A stretch of DNA of 5,494 nt from Verrucomicrobia bacterium UBA6775 (GTDB lineage: Bacteria; Verrucomicrobiota; Verrucomicrobiia; Limisphaerales; UBA1096). Positions within the stretch are counted from its first letter, which is position 1. Each line of letters opens with the position of its first letter. The notes under the pieces are model-generated. The model was not told where the DNA came from. It saw only the letters and a program-made list of their open reading frames with translations, and made no database searches. The position numbers were made by a program, and so were the translations under genes. The DNA lies in the NCBI GenBank assembly GCA_002453165.1, contig DKGH01000065.1:1-5494 (forward strand), in the 5' to 3' direction. Positions 1 through 4,982 of the stretch are shown here, in pieces.

Positions 1-1133
1 AGCTTGGACAGGTAGGTTTTGCCAGTTCCGGTTGGACCGGCGAACATGATGCTTGCCACCGGTTTTTCGTCGGTCCGGCCACCGCCGTAGCCGATCCTCG
101 CAAGGCGCACGACTCCGTCGACCGCTTCCGTCTGGCCGATGAAGCGCGAACGAATGCTGCCCGGCAGATCCTTCAGCACGCTGAAGTCCTTGGCAATAAT
201 CCAATCCGGCACCTGAGCAGCCTTCATCGAGGCGGCCTTGAGCGTGGCCTTGTCCATGACGAACTGTCCATTTGCGGCGATGGCATCCTCCATCATGGTA
301 AGCAGTTCCTTGAATACTGCGAGAGAGCGTTGCGGTTCAGGTTTGTTTGGCTGGTAATAGCCGATAATCTCCTTGATGTAGTTGATGTGTGGCTCGGTGA
401 GCTTCAACTGCGGGAGGTAAGCCTTGGCGTAGTTGAGCAAAATGCCGTTGATATCCGCGCTGCTGTATTCTGGCAAAAACACCGTGTCGCCAAAAGAGTT
501 GATCACGTAGTTATTGTCCGCCCGGATGCGCGAGTAATTGTAGTAGTCGATGAACGCGATCGCGCGCATCTTACCGCCCTGGATATTCGGGGAGAACAGG
601 GTCTCGACACCCGTGGAGGAGCGGTTGGACGCACCGAGCCCGATCATCGAGTTGAGGTTGGAAACATACATGATGATGTCTTCACCTAGAGCCGGTTTGC
701 TGATGTTCTTCTGCCAATACTCCTGCACCTGCCCGAGCAGGGTGTGACCTTCGACGATTTTCGGGAGATCGATCTCTAAATGGGCAAACTTGGAAAACTT
801 CGGGTCGCCACTCACAGCCATGCTGGCGAGGAAGTATCGGTAGGCCGACGAGGCGTCGCCGACGATGAGCACCGATTTGTTGCCGTGGTCGGATGTAACT
901 GTGTCGCGGATGCGCTTGGTTAGGTCCGGCAGGATTTCCAGCCCCTGCATCACCTTGGCAGGTTCCTCCCACTCCGGGCTGACGTCATACTTCCCGGCCG
1001 GATCGTGCAGGATAAAGCAGGACTTGGCCAAGGTCTTCAAGCTGGGTGCAGCCACCGCTTGTCCTGCAAATAAGACCGCCGATGCCGTCAGGGCGACCCA
1101 CGGGCGAATGGGGTTCAGAAGAAACTGTTTCAT
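1..1133 (-). CDS. Clp/Hsp100-like AAA+ protein with signal peptide and degenerate first ATPase domain (C-terminus off left edge)
   Basis: I translated this by hand: 377 open codons from ATG at 1133, with no stop before the window edge. Residues 1-28 look like a Sec signal peptide: K2 and R10, hydrophobic 13-24, then AVA before A29. Residues 70-250 follow the layout of ClpA/ClpB domain 1, but its motifs are lost: GDASSAY (92-98) sits where Walker A belongs, IIMYVS (153-158) at Walker B, and INSF (211-214) where ClpB has ERRF with its arginine fingers. Residues 330-338 (RFIGQTEAV) match the VGQ-x-EAV entry to domain 2, and its Walker A GPTGTGKT is intact at 366-373. There is no Clp N-domain, and the link between the domains is too short for a ClpB middle domain, so the plan is ClpA-like. 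Established Clp proteins thread substrates using ATP in the cytoplasm; export would be anomalous. A start at M62 (position 950) would remove the signal. No clear Shine-Dalgarno precedes the ATG. Family call is fairly sure; location and role are not. Confidence 0.82.
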   Translation of the reverse strand, partial: MKQFLLNPIRPWVALTASAVLFAGQAVAAPSLKTLAKSCFILHDPAGKYDVSPEWEEPAKVMQGLEILPDLTKRIRDTVTSDHGNKSVLIVGDASSAYRYFLASMAVSGDPKFSKFAHLEIDLPKIVEGHTLLGQVQEYWQKNISKPALGEDIIMYVSNLNSMIGLGASNRSSTGVETLFSPNIQGGKMRAIAFIDYYNYSRIRADNNYVINSFGDTVFLPEYSSADINGILLNYAKAYLPQLKLTEPHINYIKEIIGYYQPNKPEPQRSLAVFKELLTMMEDAIAANGQFVMDKATLKAASMKAAQVPDWIIAKDFSVLKDLPGSIRSRFIGQTEAVDGVVRLARIGYGGGRTDEKPVASIMFAGPTGTGKTYLSK

Positions 1134-1144
1134 TGAATTCGAAA

Positions 1145-1195
1145 TGCTCAGTCGGACGGGTGAACCGCCCGTTCCAGCCAAAGGCCGGCTGAGCA
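1145..1195. repeat. Inverted repeat / possible structured leader before the Clp-like gene
   Basis: TGCTCAGTCGG (1145-1155) and CCGGCTGAGCA (1185-1195) are inverted copies matching at 10 of 11 positions. A smaller inverted pair, ACGGG (1156-1160) and CCCGT (1168-1172), lies inside. On the minus strand the structure ends 11 nt before the ATG at 1133 and is followed by TTTCGAATTCA. It could be a structured 5' leader that affects translation, a weak terminator for the upstream gene, or a protein binding site. Pairing is read by eye and no folding energy was computed. Confidence 0.4.
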
Positions 1196-1244
1196 AACTG
1201 GCACGATTTGTGGGCTTGTCAAAAGAAAACCAACAACCACCCGG

Positions 1245-1258
1245 CGCTTGGCCAAGCG
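1245..1258 (-). terminator. Possible weak terminator hairpin after the coiled-coil membrane gene
   Basis: The perfect palindrome CGCTTGGCCAAGCG begins 21 nt past the stop codon at 1280-1282 in the minus direction. It could fold as a 5-bp stem with a GGCC loop. A T-rich run (TTGTTGGTTTTCTTTT) follows on the minus strand, but about 10 nt separate it from the stem, so this is a poor intrinsic terminator. The same 10-bp core occurs twice more nearby inside genes, so it may instead be a repeated site. Confidence 0.25.
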
Positions 1259-1279
1259 GCTGACCAGCGGGGCGTTTGG

Positions 1280-1822
1280 CTAGAATGGATTGGCCGCGAA
1301 TGCCTCGCTCGGGGAGGTGGCACGTTCCCTCAGGGCGATGGATAACTCCTGATGATTCTCATCCATCCGCTTGGCCAAGCGGGCGAGCTGGCTATCGACC
1401 CTTTGACGTTCGAATTCGAGTGCTTTTTGGTGGCTTTCGATAGTCTCCTCGATTGTCTTACGGGTGGCCCGTTCGCGGTTTAATTCGGCGGTTAGCATTT
1501 GGCTGTTTTGCCGTTCCTCGGCCAATTCGTCCTGAATTACCCGATGGCTGCTTTCAAGAATGTCGGCCCGATCGCCCGACTTGGCCAGATTCAGCTCAGT
1601 TTTGGCCAATTTTTCCTCGGCGATTTCCGCACGGAAAAGGAGATTTTGAAAGTATTCTCTATCTGTATCGTTAAAGATATTCTTGCGGCGGGCGTATTTG
1701 AAACAAAACCATCCTCCGGCAAAGCCAATCGCCACGCCTGTCACAGTAATCAAGACTGTCAAACCTGTACCTAAAGCCAGCATCACGCTTGTCTTCACAG
1801 CAAAAACCGTGCTCAGTTTCAC
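1280..1822 (-). CDS. Single-pass membrane protein with long cytoplasmic coiled coil, family not recognised
   Basis: This encodes 180 residues from a GTG start at 1822, ending at TAG 1280-1282. One hydrophobic, glycine-rich segment spans about residues 15-41, directly followed by the basic cluster KYARRK (42-47). By the positive-inside rule the rest faces the cytoplasm. Residues about 52-167 are rich in E, K, R, Q, A and L with heptad-like spacing and few helix breakers, which indicates a long coiled coil. The tail ends SEAFAANPF. An ATG at 1783 (M14) is an alternative start that would keep the whole membrane segment; neither start has a convincing Shine-Dalgarno. The topology (N-terminal anchor, then coiled coil) resembles small envelope-associated proteins such as YhcB, but I claim no homology. 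It lies upstream of the Clp-like gene on the same strand and is divergent from the propeller cluster. It is a real gene by composition and length; its function is unknown. Confidence 0.75.
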   Translation of the reverse strand: MKLSTVFAVKTSVMLALGTGLTVLITVTGVAIGFAGGWFCFKYARRKNIFNDTDREYFQNLLFRAEIAEEKLAKTELNLAKSGDRADILESSHRVIQDELAEERQNSQMLTAELNRERATRKTIEETIESHQKALEFERQRVDSQLARLAKRMDENHQELSIALRERATSPSEAFAANPF

Positions 1823-1842
1823 GAATCGCAGGTGTTTTTCTT

Positions 1843-1864
1843 CGGTTTGGATTGCGCAAAACCG
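1843..1864. promoter_or_regulatory. Inverted repeat in the divergent intergenic region, possible operator
   Basis: CGGTTT (1843-1848) and AAACCG (1859-1864) form a perfect 6-bp inverted repeat with a 10-nt spacer, in the 74-bp gap between the divergent starts at 1822 and 1897. A dimeric regulator could bind such a site and control both directions. The 8-bp palindrome TTGCGCAA (1852-1859) overlaps it. Short inverted repeats arise by chance, so this is only a candidate. Confidence 0.25.
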
Positions 1865-1880
1865 CTCAACCCCCTACAAA
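1852..1880 (+). promoter_or_regulatory. Weak sigma70-like promoter candidate for the propeller cluster
   Basis: TTGCGC (1852-1857) and TACAAA (1875-1880) are 17 nt apart and sit 17-45 nt upstream of the chosen ATG at 1897. They match the -35 and -10 consensus at only 3 and 4 of 6 positions. It is the best-spaced pair I could find in the gap. I found no comparable pair for the minus-strand direction. Confidence 0.2.
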
Positions 1881-1896
1881 ACCCGCCATCGATGTT

Positions 1897-3282
1897 ATGA
1901 ACGGGAAGATTCACAAAGCGTGCATATTGCTGCTTTTCGGCGGGTTGATACTGGGTCAGGCGGCAGATTGGCCCACGTACCAGCACGATTATTCACGGAG
2001 CGGAGTCGCAGGCGAATCTCTCCTCACGCCGTTTTCCGATGGCTGGGTGCATCGATCCAAACATGAACCTCGGCCCGCCTGGCGTGGTGAGGCCAAGTGG
2101 GATGGCTACAATAAGGTTTACGACATGAAATCTCGGCAGGTATTTGATTACGCCTTTCACACCGTGATCGTCGATGGCCGGGTCTATTTTGGTTCGTCCG
2201 CGGATGACAAGGTTTACTGCCTCGATGCCGCGACCGGCAAACAGCAGTGGGTGTTTTTTACCGAGGGCCCGATCCGCTTGGCCCCGACGGTTGTCAAGGG
2301 GCGCCTATATGTGGGTTCCGATGACGGCCACGCCTATTGCCTCGACGCCGTCACCGGAAAGTTGATCTGGCAGATCCGGGTCGGCCCGAAAGACTATCGT
2401 ATCCCCGGAAACGGCCGAATCATTTCCCGCTGGCCGTTGCGCACTGGCATCGTGGTGGTCGGAAAAAATGCCTACTGCGCCGCTGGAATGTTTCCGAGCG
2501 AGGGCGTGTTCATTACGGCGATCGACATCGAGACCGGAGAGGTCAAGTGGCAGCAAAAACAGGGTGACCTACCGGCACAGGGATACCTGCTGGCGTCGCA
2601 GACCCGACTTTATGTTCCGGCTGGCCGAAACAATCCGGTGGTGCTGAACCGTGCCGACGGCAAACGCATTCGCGTGGTTAGCGGGCAGGGCGGGACGTAC
2701 GCGTTGCTGACCGGGGACAGCCTTGTGTTTGGCCCGGGCAAAACCGGCACGCTTGGTTTCGTGGAATCAAACCGGGGAGACCAACTGGCCTCGTTCAAGG
2801 GCAACCACATGATCGTCACGCCGGAGATGTCATACCTGCAAAGTGACACGCACCTGAGTGCGCTCGACCGGCAGCGTTACCTGCAACTGGCACGTGAACG
2901 GCGCACATTGCAGTCACGCCAAAAAGCGACATCAGAGCAGTTGAAAAAAACGAAGTCCACCTCCGTTGACCAGCGAAAGTTGCTCCAAAAGCAATTGACC
3001 GAGCTTGGTCAGTCGATCGACAAGGCGACGACCGAGATGGGCGAGTGTTTTCCGTGGCAGGTTCGTTGCGACCAGCCGCTGAGCATGGTGTTGGCGGGGC
3101 AGACACTCGTCACCGGTGGGCACAACTCGATCGCCGCCTACGATGCCCGGACTGGCAAACAACTCTGGAGAGGCAAGGCGGAGGGGGATGTGTTTGGACT
3201 GGCTGTATCCGGGGGGCGACTTTTTGCCAGTACGAACCGGGGTGTCATTCACTGCCTCGAGGCCAGGCGCCTAGGCGAGTGA
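1897..3282 (+). CDS. Exported PQQ-like beta-propeller repeat protein with coiled-coil insertion
   Basis: This encodes 461 residues from ATG 1897 to TGA 3280-3282. I chose this start because a signal peptide begins there: K4 and K7, hydrophobic 9-20, GQA before A23. The reading frame stays open to 1789, but that part overlaps the opposite gene and would bury the signal. The mature protein opens DWPTYQHDYSRSGVAGE. Blade motifs of the PQQ/BamB-like type (YCLDAATGKQQW pattern) fall at 107-118, 147-158, 207-218 and 413-424, with a last partial one near 450-455. NGRIISRWPLRTG (172-184) and FPSEGVF (199-205) are, from memory, signatures of a propeller group common in Planctomycetota and Verrucomicrobiota. 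Residues about 325-380 are a charged helix rich in K, Q, R, E and L, predicted to be a coiled coil set between blades. Cysteines 384 and 391 flank the return to the propeller. It is probably periplasmic and scaffold-like. Cofactor binding and enzymatic activity cannot be inferred. It is followed after 6 nt by a second propeller gene. Confidence 0.88.
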   Translation: MNGKIHKACILLLFGGLILGQAADWPTYQHDYSRSGVAGESLLTPFSDGWVHRSKHEPRPAWRGEAKWDGYNKVYDMKSRQVFDYAFHTVIVDGRVYFGSSADDKVYCLDAATGKQQWVFFTEGPIRLAPTVVKGRLYVGSDDGHAYCLDAVTGKLIWQIRVGPKDYRIPGNGRIISRWPLRTGIVVVGKNAYCAAGMFPSEGVFITAIDIETGEVKWQQKQGDLPAQGYLLASQTRLYVPAGRNNPVVLNRADGKRIRVVSGQGGTYALLTGDSLVFGPGKTGTLGFVESNRGDQLASFKGNHMIVTPEMSYLQSDTHLSALDRQRYLQLARERRTLQSRQKATSEQLKKTKSTSVDQRKLLQKQLTELGQSIDKATTEMGECFPWQVRCDQPLSMVLAGQTLVTGGHNSIAAYDARTGKQLWRGKAEGDVFGLAVSGGRLFASTNRGVIHCLEARRLGE

Positions 3283-3288
3283 TTTAAC

Positions 3289-4530
3289 ATGAAACAAGGA
3301 CTGAAGAGCCAACTGACAGTTTTCATCGCCGGGGTTGTTTTTACCTCGACTGCAGTCGCGCAGGAGTGGACGCGTTTTCGTGGGCCGAATGGAACCGGTG
3401 TCAGCCCAGCCAAGGGCATCCCGTCGGAGTTCAAGCTGGCCGATGCCGACTGGCGTGTGGCGCTCAAGGGGGAGGGGCATTCGTCGCCGGTGCTTTGGGG
3501 CGAGCGTATTTTTGTTACTGGTTACGATTCAAATAGCGGCGCCACGCATCTCCAGTGCCTTGAGGCGGGAGATGGCTCGGAGTTGTGGTCGGTGTCCCGT
3601 CCGCAGGCGAAGCATCGCACCCACAGGTTCAACCATCTCGCCTCGGCCAGCCCGGCTACGGATGGCAAGTGTGTCGTGATTGTCACGTCCGAGTCGGAGG
3701 CGCATAACGTGAGCGCCTACAGTCTTTCCGGTAAAAAACTTTGGGAGAAAAAGTTCCCCACGATCATCAGCAACCATGGCGGCGGAATTTCGCCGATCCT
3801 GTACGATGACAAAGTCATTCTTGCCGGGGACGAGGATAACCAGAGTTTTCTCGCCGCCCTCGATGCCAAGACCGGCAAGGTCGTGTGGAAGGTGGATCGC
3901 ATCAATGCCAAGGCCGCCTTTTCCGCGCCGTGCGAGTTTACCGATCCCTCCGGGACGAGAGGTCTGATTTTCAACAGCATGGGTCACGGAATTAGTTTTG
4001 TGGATCCGAGCACAGGTAAAACGCTTTGGGAACAGCGTGGATTGTTTGACAAGCGGACAGTCAGTTCCAGCCTGATTGCTAGTGGGTTGTTGATCGGCAC
4101 CTGTGGTAGCGGCGGTGGTGGTAATTATCTTGTCGCAGTGAAGCCGGGCATCGCGGCGAAGGGAGGCAAACCCAGCCTCGCCTACAAGCTGCGGCGTTCC
4201 ATCCCCTACGTCCCCACAAGTCTGGCCAAGGACAATCTGCTTTTCCTTTGGAGCGACGCCGGCATCGTGACTTGTGCGGAGGCCAAGACCGGGAAGATTC
4301 ACTGGCAGGAACGCGTCGAGGGCCGTTTTTTTGGTTCGCCGGTCTGGGCGGAGGGCCGCCTTTTTTGCATCTCGACTACGGGCAAGGTGGTGGTGATTGC
4401 TGCATCGAAGGAGTTCAGGCCAATCGCGGTCAATTACCTTGAGGAGGACTCCAACGCGACGCCGGCACTGGCGGGCGATAGGATTTATTTCCGGACGCTT
4501 GGCCACCTAAGCCGGTTCGGTAAAAAGTAA
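3289..4530 (+). CDS. Exported PQQ-like beta-propeller repeat protein (BamB-like fold)
   Basis: This encodes 413 residues from ATG 3289 to TAA 4528-4530. The signal peptide is clear: K2 and K6, hydrophobic 9-20, AVA before Q25. The mature N-terminus carries WTRFRGPNGTGVSP (27-40), the usual opening of this propeller group in Planctomycetota and Verrucomicrobiota. Blade motifs ending in a conserved tryptophan are at 88-100, 141-152, 188-200, 235-247 and 327-339, with a weaker one near 367-379, so at least six blades are visible. A glycine-rich stretch (TCGSGGGGNY) lies at 271-280. BamB itself is an outer-membrane lipoprotein of the barrel assembly machine. This protein has no lipobox cysteine, so it is not a BamB orthologue on this evidence, and many such proteins are simply annotated as PQQ-binding-like. 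It starts 6 nt after the preceding propeller gene, with only a weak ribosome site, so translational coupling is likely. The two propellers differ in sequence, so this is not a recent duplication. Confidence 0.9.
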   Translation: MKQGLKSQLTVFIAGVVFTSTAVAQEWTRFRGPNGTGVSPAKGIPSEFKLADADWRVALKGEGHSSPVLWGERIFVTGYDSNSGATHLQCLEAGDGSELWSVSRPQAKHRTHRFNHLASASPATDGKCVVIVTSESEAHNVSAYSLSGKKLWEKKFPTIISNHGGGISPILYDDKVILAGDEDNQSFLAALDAKTGKVVWKVDRINAKAAFSAPCEFTDPSGTRGLIFNSMGHGISFVDPSTGKTLWEQRGLFDKRTVSSSLIASGLLIGTCGSGGGGNYLVAVKPGIAAKGGKPSLAYKLRRSIPYVPTSLAKDNLLFLWSDAGIVTCAEAKTGKIHWQERVEGRFFGSPVWAEGRLFCISTTGKVVVIAASKEFRPIAVNYLEEDSNATPALAGDRIYFRTLGHLSRFGKK

Positions 4531-4547
4531 ACCAAGCGCTCAGCCAA

Positions 4548-4982
4548 GTGAAAGGGCTCATCGGACTAATCGTCATCCTGCCACTGCTGGCGTTCGCATT
4601 TTGGGTGCTCACCAAAAGCGTAAAGCTTTATCGCGGGCGTAACTGGCCCAAGGGATGGGTGGGATTGTTTTGGATTTCCGCTGCGCTTGGCCTCGCGCTG
4701 GGTGTTTGGTGCTGTGGGTTCGCAGAATGGGAGGCGATGCGCTTCCGTCGTTTGCCAATCCCCATTGAGTACCGCTCCCCAGATGAGGGCTGGATTCCGC
4801 TCGAGTTTCCAGGCTATATCCGCTCGCTTGTATTGTTTGCAGATTTCTTCCTCGGGGTGATGATGGCGATGTTCCCGGTCACGGTGGCCATGCGGTTGGC
4901 GGAATTCATGGATTTATCGCGACGCATCAAGGCCGCCCGCGCGGTGACTCAGGCCAGTCCAAGCTCGGATGCCGCGCCCTGA
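4548..4982 (+). CDS. Small three-helix inner-membrane protein, family not recognised
   Basis: This encodes 144 residues from GTG 4548 to TGA 4980-4982, starting 17 nt after the second propeller gene, so it probably belongs to the same transcript. Hydrophobic segments lie at about 3-23, 37-58 and 91-116. Basic residues in 24-35 (KSVKLYRGRNWPK) and after the third segment (RRIKAAR, 125-131) suggest an outside N-terminus, a cytoplasmic first loop, an outside loop at 59-90 containing PIPIEYRSPDEGWIPLEFPG, and a cytoplasmic tail. No catalytic motif or named family is apparent to me. I see no Shine-Dalgarno and no better in-frame start. Its 3' end overlaps the convergent HD hydrolase gene by 34 bp. 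Coding status is supported by the coherent helix pattern and tight spacing; function is unknown. Confidence 0.7.
   Translation: MKGLIGLIVILPLLAFAFWVLTKSVKLYRGRNWPKGWVGLFWISAALGLALGVWCCGFAEWEAMRFRRLPIPIEYRSPDEGWIPLEFPGYIRSLVLFADFFLGVMMAMFPVTVAMRLAEFMDLSRRIKAARAVTQASPSSDAAP

Larger units (their letters stand above)
1134..1279. other. Spacer between the coiled-coil membrane gene and the Clp-like gene
   Basis: This 146-bp stretch separates two minus-strand genes. I see no credible coding sequence in it. It contains an imperfect long inverted repeat just upstream of the Clp-like start (1145-1195) and a perfect 14-bp palindrome (1245-1258), listed separately. The spacer is long enough to hold a terminator and a new promoter, so co-transcription of the two minus-strand genes is possible but not shown. 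Confidence 0.6.

Noticed and set aside
682..972. A 96-codon minus-strand frame inside the Clp-like gene
   Set aside because: It is in another frame of the same strand as the Clp-like gene and gives a Pro/Arg-rich product typical of out-of-frame reading.
330..1263. Plus-strand open frames of 65-132 codons (330-689, 550-747, 865-1263)
   Set aside because: The first two and most of the third lie opposite the Clp-like gene, whose minus-strand translation matches a known family throughout. Their own products show no domain.
1789..1896. A 36-codon N-terminal extension of the first propeller gene
   Set aside because: It overlaps the start of the divergent membrane-protein gene and would place the signal peptide inside the chain. 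The ATG at 1897 puts the signal peptide at the N-terminus.
3529..4506. A 325-codon open frame on the minus strand, antisense to the second propeller gene
   Set aside because: Its translation is low in recognisable motifs and rich in R, H and T without structure, and it lies entirely opposite a strongly supported propeller gene. It is a by-product of GC-rich codon bias.
3289..4530. Second propeller as BamB of the outer-membrane assembly machine
   Set aside because: The fold type fits, but there is no lipobox cysteine and this propeller class is highly multiplied in the PVC group, so the specific name is not supported.
1897..4530. Either propeller as a PQQ-dependent alcohol dehydrogenase
   Set aside because: At 461 and 413 residues they are shorter than the roughly 550-700 usual for those enzymes, and I see no vicinal-cysteine or calcium-site pattern or cytochrome CxxCH motif.
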